The position numbers and the translations under genes were made by a program. A stretch of 64,000 nt of DNA from Streptomyces akebiae (GTDB lineage Bacteria > Actinomycetota > Actinomycetes > Streptomycetales > Streptomycetaceae): contig NZ_CP080647.1 of assembly GCF_019599145.1 (NCBI RefSeq), positions 8,494,001 to 8,558,000 on the forward strand, given 5' to 3'. The notes below the pieces were generated by a model. The model worked only from the letters and a program-made list of their open reading frames with translations, ran no database searches and was not told the origin of the DNA. Within the stretch, counting starts at the first letter, position 1; each line of letters starts with the position of its first letter. Of this stretch, positions 49,037 through 56,282 are shown in pieces.

Positions 49037-49090
49037 GGGTTCGCTGCGGTCCCCTTGCTTCGAAGGCGGACAAGAGTCTGAACCGGCCGT

Positions 49091-49185
49091 GCAACGAACC
49101 TTCGCGCACCCGCGAGTAACGCAACGATCTTGCGTCGGCGCGCAAGGTTGCCGCATTACGCTCGTGAAGCTCTGGCTCATAGGGT
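49091..49185 (+). promoter_or_regulatory. Three-part operator and promoter of the permease-lrp unit
   Basis: GCAACGA at 49091-49097 and again at 49121-49127, then GCGCAA at 49140-49145, then -35 TTACGC at 49156 and -10 TAGGGT at 49180 (18-base spacer). The second site is part of ACGCAA-CGATC-TTGCGT, a perfect inverted repeat, and the third overlaps GCAA-GG-TTGC. Nearly the same elements with the same spacing occur before davA. The adjacent Lrp/AsnC regulator is the natural candidate to bind. Confidence 0.65.
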
Positions 49186-49291
49186 CAGGCGCTGTACGTG
49201 GCGTGGCGGGGACCTCCTGCTCGGTGGCCCCCTGCTGTTCGGTGCTGTCGGTCCTCACCCGCCCTGACCGGCAGCGATGAAGGAGCCACGC

Positions 49292-50758
49292 GTGCTCGAC
49301 CAAGGCGCACCCCCGCAGCGAGAGAATCGACCCGCCCTGCCGTCCGGAGGCGTCGGGGCGCGGCTGATGCGCCGCAAACCCGTGGAACGCCTGGTCGCGG
49401 AGGGTGGCCAGGGCGAGGGAGGGTCGCTGCGGCGCTCCCTCGGGCTGTGGCAGCTGACGATGATCAGCATCGGCGCCACGCTCGGCACCGGCATCTTCGT
49501 CGTCCTCGGCGAGGCCGTCCCCAAGGCCGGTCCCGCTGTCACCCTCTCCTTCGTGATCGCCGGTCTCACCGCGCTGTTCTCCGCGCTGTCGTACGCGGAG
49601 CTGGCCGGCACCATCCCGGTCTCCGGGTCCTCGTACTCGTACGCGTACGCAACGATGGGCGAGCTGGTCGCGTGGGTCTGCGGCTGGTGTCTGGTGCTGG
49701 AGTACGGGGTGTCGGTGTCGGCGGTCGCCGTCGGCTGGGGCGAGTACCTCAACGAGCTGCTGGACGGAACCCTCGGCGTGACCATTCCGGCCGCGCTGTC
49801 CGCGCCGCCCGGCGACGGGGGCGTCTTCAACCTGCCCGCGCTGATCGTCGTCCTGCTGGCGATGGCCTTCCTGCTGGGCGGCGCCCGCGAGTCGGCCCGA
49901 GCCAACACGATCATGGTCGTGGTGAAGGTCGCCGCCCTGCTGCTCTTCTGCCTCATCGGCCTCCAGGGTTTCCGGTCCGGCAACTACGAGAACTTCATGC
50001 CGCTCGGCATGGCGGGTGTCAGCGCGGCCGGGGCCACCCTCTTCTTCTCGTACATCGGGTTCGACGCGGCCTCGACCGCCGGTGAGGAGGCGAAGGACGC
50101 GCAGCGCGACCTGCCGCGCGCGATCATGCTGTCGCTGGTCATCGTCACCGCGCTGTACGTGCTGGTCGCCGCCGTCGCGATCGGGGCGCGGCCGTGGGAG
50201 CGGTTCGGCGAGTCCGAGGCCGCGCTCGCCGGGATCATGAAGGACGTCACCGGGGACGCGTTCTGGGGCACGCTGCTGGCGGCCGGGGCCGTCATCGCCA
50301 TCGCGAGTGTGGTGCTCACCGTGCTGTACGGGCAGACCCGCATCCTGTTCGCCATGTCCCGCGACGGGCTCGTGCCCAAGGTGTTCTCGCGGGTCCACCC
50401 GAGGACCGGCACGCCGCGCGTCAACACCGTGATCGTCTCGCTGTTCTGCGGTGTCCTCGCCGCCGCGATCCCGCTTGGGCAACTCGCCGACGCCACGAGC
50501 ATCGGTACCTTGTTCGCGTTCGCGCTGGTCAACGTGGCGGTCGTGGTGCTGCGGCGGACGCGGCCCGACATGCCGAGGACCTTCCGGGTGCCGCTGTCGC
50601 CGGTGCTGCCCGCCCTGGGACTGGCGTTCTGCGTCTGGATGATGGGCAGCCTCGACACCGTGACCTGGGTCGTCTTCGGGGTCTGGATGGCCGCCGGGCT
50701 CGTGTTCTACTTCAGTTACGGCTACCGCCGTTCCCGTCTCGCGACTCCAGAGAAGTGA
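49292..50758 (+). CDS. APC-family amino acid permease (CAT type)
   Basis: A 488-residue transporter with about 12 membrane segments. The first helix has the APC signature SIGATLGTGIFVVLGEAV (GTGIF). FFSYIGFDAASTAGEEAKDA is the conserved substrate/coupling region of cationic amino acid (CAT) carriers. The first 35 residues are hydrophilic. GTG 49292 is chosen because GGAG lies six bases before it; ATG 49277 in frame lacks a site. It is followed 10 bases later by an Lrp regulator. Its operator is shared with the lysine-degrading davAB genes, so lysine or another basic amino acid is the likely substrate. Confidence 0.88.
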   Translation: MLDQGAPPQRENRPALPSGGVGARLMRRKPVERLVAEGGQGEGGSLRRSLGLWQLTMISIGATLGTGIFVVLGEAVPKAGPAVTLSFVIAGLTALFSALSYAELAGTIPVSGSSYSYAYATMGELVAWVCGWCLVLEYGVSVSAVAVGWGEYLNELLDGTLGVTIPAALSAPPGDGGVFNLPALIVVLLAMAFLLGGARESARANTIMVVVKVAALLLFCLIGLQGFRSGNYENFMPLGMAGVSAAGATLFFSYIGFDAASTAGEEAKDAQRDLPRAIMLSLVIVTALYVLVAAVAIGARPWERFGESEAALAGIMKDVTGDAFWGTLLAAGAVIAIASVVLTVLYGQTRILFAMSRDGLVPKVFSRVHPRTGTPRVNTVIVSLFCGVLAAAIPLGQLADATSIGTLFAFALVNVAVVVLRRTRPDMPRTFRVPLSPVLPALGLAFCVWMMGSLDTVTWVVFGVWMAAGLVFYFSYGYRRSRLATPEK

Positions 50759-50768
50759 TCCACCCGCA

Positions 50769-51221
50769 GTGCTGAACGATCTCGACGAACGCATCGTGCA
50801 CGCCCTCGCCGAGGACGCCCGCCGCTCCTACTCCGACATCGGCCAACTCGTGGGGCTCTCCGCGCCCGCGGTCAAGCGGCGGGTGGACCGGCTGCGGGCG
50901 ACCGGGGCGATCACCGGCTTCACCGTCCGGGTGGACCCGGCCGCGCTCGGGTGGGAGACCGAGGGGTTCGTCGAGATCTACTGCCGGCGCAACACCTCGC
51001 CGGAGACGATCCAACGGGGGCTGGAGCGGTACCAGGAGGTCGTGGCCGCGTCCACCGTCACCGGCGAGGCCGATGCCCTGGTGCAGGTCTTCGCCTCGGA
51101 CATGCGGCACTTCGAGCGGGTGTTGGAGCGGATCGCCGGGGAGCCGTTCGTGGAGCGGACGAAGTCCGTGCTCGTCCTTTCTCCTTTGCTGCGGCGGTTC
51201 TCTTCCGGGTCGCCCGCCTGA
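50769..51221 (+). CDS. Lrp/AsnC family transcriptional regulator
   Basis: A 150-residue regulator. The N-terminal HTH (DERIVHALAEDARRSYSDIG then LVGLSAPAVKRRVDRLRATG) is followed by a RAM ligand-binding domain from about residue 65 (VEIYCRRNTSPETIQ, VTGEADALVQVFASD). Family members form octamers that wrap DNA and respond to amino acids. It is 10 bases downstream of the permease and most likely controls it, and perhaps davAB, through the shared GCAACGA/GCGCAA operators. GTG start. It ends in a terminator shared with the convergent GntR gene. Confidence 0.92.
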   Translation: MLNDLDERIVHALAEDARRSYSDIGQLVGLSAPAVKRRVDRLRATGAITGFTVRVDPAALGWETEGFVEIYCRRNTSPETIQRGLERYQEVVAASTVTGEADALVQVFASDMRHFERVLERIAGEPFVERTKSVLVLSPLLRRFSSGSPA

Positions 51222-51227
51222 GAGTGC

Positions 51228-51256
51228 GGCCCCGCGCCCCTGAGCGGGCCGGGGCC
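51228..51256. terminator. Bidirectional hairpin between lrp and gntR genes
   Basis: Arms GGCCCCG (51228-51234) and CGGGGCC (51250-51256) enclose a second short CGCCC/GGGC pairing. It lies between convergent stops at 51221 and 51263. Confidence 0.65.
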
Positions 51257-51262
51257 TTCACG

Positions 51263-52003
51263 TCACTCCGCGGTCTTTCTCGCCAACGCGTTGTTGCCGA
51301 TCGAGTTGTGCACGCTGAAGCTCACCGCGTCCGGGCGGTAGCGGTCGTCGGACCACTCCACCGGGCGGCCCTCGCGGGTGGTGGTGACCCGCCGGACCCG
51401 CAGGAGGGGGCTGGTGCGGCGCACGGTGAGGAGCTCGGCGTCCCGGGCGCCGGCCGCCACGGCGTCGATGACGTGCTCCCCGTAGGCGAAGACCAGACCC
51501 GTGTCGTCGAGCAGGCGCTGGGTCACCGAGGGGCAGTCCGCCTCGATGGGCTCGACGGCCGGGGAGATCCAGTCGGCGTAGACCGTGCGCTCCAGCAGGA
51601 CGGGCTGCCCGTCGAGCCCGCGCAGCCGCAGCACGTGCAGGACCCGGGCGCCCGGGGCGAGCTGGAGGCGTACGCGGTCCTCCGCGGCGGCCGTCCGGTA
51701 CTCCTGGGCGATGACCCGGCCCGTCGCCTCGCGGCCCATCGCGCGCGCCCACTGGGCGAAGCTGCGCAGCTCCGCGAAGCTCTGGCTGCGGCGGCCGGCC
51801 AGGACCACACGGCGGGCACCCTGACGTGAACCGATGAGGCCCTCCGCGGTCAGGGTCGCCACCGCCTGGCGGACGGTGCCGCGCGAGACGCCGTAGCGGG
51901 CCGCGAGTTCGGTCTCCGGCGGCAGCAGACTGCCCACCGTGTACTCCTCACGGTCGATCGCCCGCCGCAACTCCTCGGCGATCTCCTCGTGTCGCGCCGC
52001 CAT
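51263..52003 (-). CDS. GntR-family regulator with UTRA domain (HutC subfamily)
   Basis: A 246-residue regulator. The winged HTH at residues 3-70 reads IAEELRRAIDREEYTVGSLL and ELAARYGVSRGTVRQAVATL. The UTRA effector domain follows from about residue 90 (GREATGRVIAQEYRTA, LRLRGLDGQPVLLERTVYAD) and binds a small ligand. It is divergent from an ABC importer/phosphatase operon, and a symmetric operator at 52166-52181 lies between. ATG 52003 has a GGAGGGGG site. PhnR of the phosphonate system and DasR are relatives, so a phospho-compound or sugar effector is plausible. Confidence 0.93.
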   Translation of the reverse strand: MAARHEEIAEELRRAIDREEYTVGSLLPPETELAARYGVSRGTVRQAVATLTAEGLIGSRQGARRVVLAGRRSQSFAELRSFAQWARAMGREATGRVIAQEYRTAAAEDRVRLQLAPGARVLHVLRLRGLDGQPVLLERTVYADWISPAVEPIEADCPSVTQRLLDDTGLVFAYGEHVIDAVAAGARDAELLTVRRTSPLLRVRRVTTTREGRPVEWSDDRYRPDAVSFSVHNSIGNNALARKTAE

Positions 52004-52165
52004 GGTCCCCCTCCGTTCGTCCGCTGTGTGCAGCGCGACCAGCCTAACGAGGTGGGGAAGAGGTCGCCCAACACTCCCTCCGGCCGGTGTTTGTGCGGGA
52101 AAACGTGCACGAGTATTTCGCCGCTGTTTACGCGCGTGATATGAAGCGCGGACCTAATGAGGCCA

Positions 52166-52181
52166 ACTTGTTCAGACAAGT
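52166..52181. promoter_or_regulatory. Probable GntR/UTRA operator
   Basis: ACTTGT-TCAG-ACAAGT is a symmetric 16-base site, close in form to HutC-subfamily operators such as the DasR site (ACTGGTCTAGACCAGT). A -10-like TAATGA (52155-52160) ends just before it, so bound regulator would cover the transcription start of the ABC operon. Confidence 0.7.
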
Positions 52182-52222
52182 GCTCCACCCAGATCGTCCC
52201 TGCGCGTACCCCTGGAGAGCCC

Positions 52223-53374
52223 GTGAACCTCTTCCCGCCGAGAACCGCCGTCATCGGCGGCGCCCTCGCCGCCGCAGTACTCACCCTCAGCGCCTGTGGC
52301 GCGGCACCCGAGACCACGACCACCGACGACGGCGTCAACGCGGCCACCGCGACCTCGGCGGAAGACTTCGGCGGCATGGACGCGCTGGTCGCCGCCGCCA
52401 AGCGGGAGGGCAAGCTCAACGCGATCGCCCTGCCCCGCGACTGGGCCAACTACGGCGCGCTGATCGACGGCTTCGAGAAGAAGTACGGCATCGAGATCGA
52501 GGTGGAGAACCCGGACGGCGCCAGCCAGGACGAGATCAACGCCGTCACCTCGCGCAAGGGCCAGGACCGCGCGCCCGACGTGCTCGACCTCGGCAGCTCC
52601 TTCGCCATCAGCGCCGCCCAGCAGGGGCTGCTCGCGCCGTACAAGGTGGCCGCCTTCGCCGACATCCCCGAGGGCCAGAAGGACCCGAAGGGCCAGTGGT
52701 ACAACGACTACGGCGGCTACATATCCATCGGGTGCGACGCGAAGCGGGTCAAGGAGTGCCCGGAGACCTTCGCCGACCTGCTGCGGCCGAAGTACAAGGG
52801 GCAGGTCGCGCTCAACGGCAACCCCACCAAGTCCGGTTCGGCCTTCGGCGGCGTCTGGGCGGCCTCCCTGGCGAGCGGCGGTTCGTTCGACGACATCCAG
52901 CCCGGCCTCGACTTCTTCGCCGAGCTGAAGAAGAACGGCAACTACACGCCCGTCGAGTCGACACCGGCGACCGTCGAGAAGGGCGAGACGCCCATCAGCA
53001 TCGACTGGGACTACCTGAACGCCGGGTACGCCGACGAGTTCAAGTCCAAGGGCGTCGACTGGAAGGTCGTCGTCCCGGAGGACGGCAAGTTCTCGCAGTA
53101 CTACTCCCAGGCCATCAACAAGGACGCCCCGCACCCGGCCACCGCCCGGCTCTGGCAGGAGTACCTCTACAGCGCCGAGGGCCAGAACCTGTGGCTCGCC
53201 GGCTACGCCCGCCCGGCCCTGATGCCCGCCATGGAGAAGGCCGGCACGCTGGACGAGAAGGCCGCGGCCAAGCTGCCGAAGGTGTCGGGCACCCCCGAGT
53301 TCCCGACCGAGGAGCAGCAGACCAAGGCCAAGGACGCGCTCGCGCAGGGCTGGGCCAAGGCGGTCTCCGGGTGA
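52223..53374 (+). CDS. ABC transporter substrate-binding lipoprotein
   Basis: A 383-residue lipoprotein: signal peptide with lipobox LSAC and modified Cys25, then a Thr-rich linker and a periplasmic-binding fold of the extracellular solute-binding family (iron/putrescine/2-aminoethylphosphonate-type). A stretch such as IEIEVENPDGASQDEINAV and APDVLDLGSSFAISAAQQG are typical of that group. GTG 52223 is chosen because GGAG lies before it and the signal peptide starts there. It is the first gene of the operon; permease 1 overlaps its stop by four bases. The ligand is not proven; a phosphorylated compound is suggested by the downstream phosphatase. Confidence 0.9.
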   Translation: MNLFPPRTAVIGGALAAAVLTLSACGAAPETTTTDDGVNAATATSAEDFGGMDALVAAAKREGKLNAIALPRDWANYGALIDGFEKKYGIEIEVENPDGASQDEINAVTSRKGQDRAPDVLDLGSSFAISAAQQGLLAPYKVAAFADIPEGQKDPKGQWYNDYGGYISIGCDAKRVKECPETFADLLRPKYKGQVALNGNPTKSGSAFGGVWAASLASGGSFDDIQPGLDFFAELKKNGNYTPVESTPATVEKGETPISIDWDYLNAGYADEFKSKGVDWKVVVPEDGKFSQYYSQAINKDAPHPATARLWQEYLYSAEGQNLWLAGYARPALMPAMEKAGTLDEKAAAKLPKVSGTPEFPTEEQQTKAKDALAQGWAKAVSG

Positions 53375-54273
53375 CCGCCGTCGTCACCGAGGCCGACCCG
53401 GCACTCGTGGCCGCCGCTTCCGTGAAGCGGCGGCCCCGCCGCGGCGGATGGCTCGCCGTGGTTCCGCTGCTGGCCTTCGTCGCGCTGGCCTTCGGACTGC
53501 CCGCCGTCGCCATGCTGAACGGCGCGTTCACCGTCAAGGACCCGGCCACGGGCGCCACGTCCTACACCACCGCGAACATGACGGCCTCCGTGCAGGGGGC
53601 CTACCTCACGGCCATGCTCGGCAGTGTGAAGCTGTCCGCCGTCGCGGCCGGGCTCGCGGCCGTCCTGGGGCTGCCGCTCGCCCAGGCCGTGGTGACCTCC
53701 CGCTTCCCCGCGCTGCGCGAGGCCGTGCTCACCGCCTCCGGGGTGCTCGCCAACTTCGGCGGAGTCCCGCTCGCCTTCGCGTTCGTCGCCACCCTCGGCA
53801 ACTCCGGTGTGCTGACCAGGCAGTTGGGCCTGACGGACAAGGGCTGGGACCTGTACAGCTTCTGGGGACTGGTCATCGTCTACCTGTACTTCCTGATCCC
53901 GCTGATGGTTCTCACCATCACCCCCGCCCTCGACGGACTGCGCGTCCAGTGGCGGGAGGCCGCCCAGAACAACGGCGCCACCGGCCTCCAGTACTGGCTC
54001 CACGTGGCCCTGCCCGTCCTCGCGCCTTCGCTGCTCGGCGGGCTCGTGCTGCTCTTCGGCAGCGCCTTCGCCGCGTACGCCACCGCCGCGGCCATGGTCG
54101 GCAGCTCGATCCCACTGGTCACCCTGCAGATCGCCGACGCCATCTCCGGCAACGTCCTCGTCGGCCAGGAGAACGTGGCGCTCGCCCTCAGCCTCGACAT
54201 GGTCCTGATCGCCGGGCTTGTCATGGCCGTCTACCTGCCCCTGCAACGACGGAGTGCGCGATGGCTGGCCTGA
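53371..54273 (+). CDS. ABC transporter permease (first)
   Basis: A 300-residue inner-membrane permease with about six helices and the BPD_transp_1 fold. The ATPase-docking EAA loop reads EAAQNNGATGLQYWLHVALP. The first 30 residues are hydrophilic and basic. The GTG overlaps the lipoprotein stop by four bases; its own end overlaps permease 2 by 13 bases, so all are coupled. Confidence 0.93.
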   Translation: MTAVVTEADPALVAAASVKRRPRRGGWLAVVPLLAFVALAFGLPAVAMLNGAFTVKDPATGATSYTTANMTASVQGAYLTAMLGSVKLSAVAAGLAAVLGLPLAQAVVTSRFPALREAVLTASGVLANFGGVPLAFAFVATLGNSGVLTRQLGLTDKGWDLYSFWGLVIVYLYFLIPLMVLTITPALDGLRVQWREAAQNNGATGLQYWLHVALPVLAPSLLGGLVLLFGSAFAAYATAAAMVGSSIPLVTLQIADAISGNVLVGQENVALALSLDMVLIAGLVMAVYLPLQRRSARWLA

Positions 54274-55109
54274 CCCCGGGACGCCCGGCGACGCGCCGCC
54301 CCGCTCTGTGGCGCCCGCTCGTCCTCGCCTGCGCCGGGCTGTACTTCCTCGTCCCGCTCGCCGCCTCCGTGATCTTCACGGTCGATGTGCCCGGCGAGGG
54401 CGTCACCTTCGACGCCTACAGCCAGATCCTCGGCACCGACGGCTTCGTGACCAGCCTGCTGCTCTCCCTGGAGCTGGCCGCCGCGACCATCGCCGTCGTG
54501 CTGCTGCTGATGGTGCCCGCCATGGTCGCGCTGCGGCTCGGCGCCCCCAGGCTGCGGCCCGTCGTGGAGGTGGTGTGCGCACTGCCGCTGGTGGTGCCGC
54601 CGATCGCGTTCGTCGCCGGCCTCGGCACCGTGCTCAAGTGGGGGCCCGAACACCTCTCCCGCACCCCGCTGTTCCAGACCTTCGTCGCGGTCCAGAACCC
54701 CGACTTCCCCATCGTCCTGGTCCTCGCCTACGTCGTGATGGCGCTGCCCTTCGTGCACCGGGCGCTGGACGCGGGGCTGCGCGCCATGGACGTACGCACC
54801 CTCGTGGAGGCCGCCCGCAGCTGCGGGGCGAACTGGCCGCAGGCGCTGGTGCGGGCCGTGCTGCCCAACCTGCGCGGGGCACTGCTCAACTCCGCCTTCC
54901 TCACCCTGGCGCTCGTCCTCGGCGAGTTCACCGTCGCCCAACTGCTGGGCTTCCGGCCGTTCGCCGTGTGGATCGTCAACGTCAGCGGCTCGCAGGCCCA
55001 GCTGTCCGTGGCCGTCTCGGTGCTCAGCCTGCTCGTCACCTGGGCCATGCTCCTCGCGCTCGCCTCCTTCGGCGGACGTACCCGAACCGCTTCCGCCTCC
55101 GGGGGATGA
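54261..55109 (+). CDS. ABC transporter permease (second)
   Basis: A 282-residue partner permease with about six helices. The EAA loop is EAARSCGANWPQALVRAVLP. The ATG overlaps permease 1 by 13 bases, and the ATPase gene starts three bases after its stop. Having two different permeases plus one ATPase is typical of polyamine, iron and aminoethylphosphonate importers. Confidence 0.93.
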   Translation: MAGLTPGRPATRRPALWRPLVLACAGLYFLVPLAASVIFTVDVPGEGVTFDAYSQILGTDGFVTSLLLSLELAAATIAVVLLLMVPAMVALRLGAPRLRPVVEVVCALPLVVPPIAFVAGLGTVLKWGPEHLSRTPLFQTFVAVQNPDFPIVLVLAYVVMALPFVHRALDAGLRAMDVRTLVEAARSCGANWPQALVRAVLPNLRGALLNSAFLTLALVLGEFTVAQLLGFRPFAVWIVNVSGSQAQLSVAVSVLSLLVTWAMLLALASFGGRTRTASASGG

Positions 55110-55112
55110 ACC

Positions 55113-56186
55113 ATGACCGTGCTTGAGAAGACCGCGGCCGACACCGCCGCCACCGTCGAGTTCCGTGGGCTGCGCCGGGAGTTCGGCGCCACCGTCGCCC
55201 TCGACGGCCTCGACCTGACCGTCCGTCCCGGCGAACTGCTCGCCCTGCTCGGCCCCTCCGGCTGCGGCAAGACCACCGCCCTGCGGATGCTCGCCGGCTT
55301 CGAACACCCCGACGCCGGCGAGGTGCTGGTCGACGGGGAGGACGTCACCCGCGTCCCCGCCCACCGGCGCGACGCCGGCATGGTCTTCCAGTCGTACAGC
55401 CTCTTCCCGCACCTCAGCGCCCTCGACAACGTGGCCTTCGGCCTGCGCATGCGCAAGGTGCGCACGGCCGAACGGCGGTCCCGCGCAGCCGAGTTGCTCG
55501 ACCTCGTGGGCCTCGCCGACAAGGGCGCCCAATACCCCCACCAGCTCTCCGGCGGCCAGCAGCAGCGCGTCGCGCTCGCCCGGGCGCTCGCGCTGCGCCC
55601 CCGCGTGCTGCTGCTCGACGAGCCGCTCTCCGCCCTCGACGCCAAGGTGCGGCTCACCCTCCGCGAGGAGATCCGCCGACTCCAGCAGGAGCTGGGCATC
55701 ACCACCCTCTTCGTGACGCACGACCAGGAGGAGGCCCTGTCCATGGCCGACCGGGTCGCTGTCATGCACGCCGGACGGCTCGAACAGTGCGCCACGCCCG
55801 TCGAGCTGTACGGCCGCCCGGCCACCGCCTTCGTCGCCGAGTTCGTCGGCACCATGAGCCGCATCCCGGGACGGCTGGACGGGACGACGGTCGAGGTGCT
55901 GGGCATGCGGCTGCCCGTCGACGGGACGGCGCCGACCACCCCGGAGGTCGACGTCCTCGTCCGGCCGGAGACGGTCGCCGTGCGGCCGGACGACACCGGT
56001 GACGCCCGGGTCGTCGCATCCGCGTTCCTCGGCGCCGCCACCCGCCTCACCGTACGGCTCGCCGACGGCACCGAGGTCAAGGCCGACCTGCCCACCCACG
56101 AGGCGGCGGCCCTCGGCGCCGGGAGCTCCGTGACCGTGAGCCTCCCCGCGCGGCCGGTGCTCGTCGCCGCGCGCCCCACCCGCTGA
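55113..56186 (+). CDS. ABC transporter ATP-binding protein
   Basis: A 357-residue ATPase. Walker A is GPSGCGKTT (residues 47-55), the Q-loop is MVFQSYSLFPHL, the signature is LSGGQQQRV (from residue 146), and Walker B is LLLDEPLSALD (about residue 167). A TOBE domain follows in the last 100 residues (VDVLVRPETVAVRPDD), as in the PotA/FbpC/PhnT group. All motifs are intact. A 96-base gap with direct CGGAACCGACGCC-type repeats separates it from the phosphatase fusion gene. Confidence 0.95.
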   Translation: MTVLEKTAADTAATVEFRGLRREFGATVALDGLDLTVRPGELLALLGPSGCGKTTALRMLAGFEHPDAGEVLVDGEDVTRVPAHRRDAGMVFQSYSLFPHLSALDNVAFGLRMRKVRTAERRSRAAELLDLVGLADKGAQYPHQLSGGQQQRVALARALALRPRVLLLDEPLSALDAKVRLTLREEIRRLQQELGITTLFVTHDQEEALSMADRVAVMHAGRLEQCATPVELYGRPATAFVAEFVGTMSRIPGRLDGTTVEVLGMRLPVDGTAPTTPEVDVLVRPETVAVRPDDTGDARVVASAFLGAATRLTVRLADGTEVKADLPTHEAAALGAGSSVTVSLPARPVLVAARPTR

Positions 56187-56282
56187 GACACGGCCGCCCT
56201 GCCCCCCACAACCGGGCTTCCGCCCCGACACCCACGGAACCGACGCCTCACGGAACCGACGCCCCCACGGAAAGAGGGTCCC

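Larger units (their letters stand above)
48956..49291 (+). promoter_or_regulatory. Regulatory region upstream of the amino-acid permease
   Basis: 336 bases without a gene. It contains, in order, a Streptomyces interspersed repeat (48991-49036), a three-part operator (49091-49145), a promoter (TTACGC 49156-49161 and TAGGGT 49180-49185) and a leader of about 100 bases. A GGAG site precedes the permease start. Confidence 0.6.
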
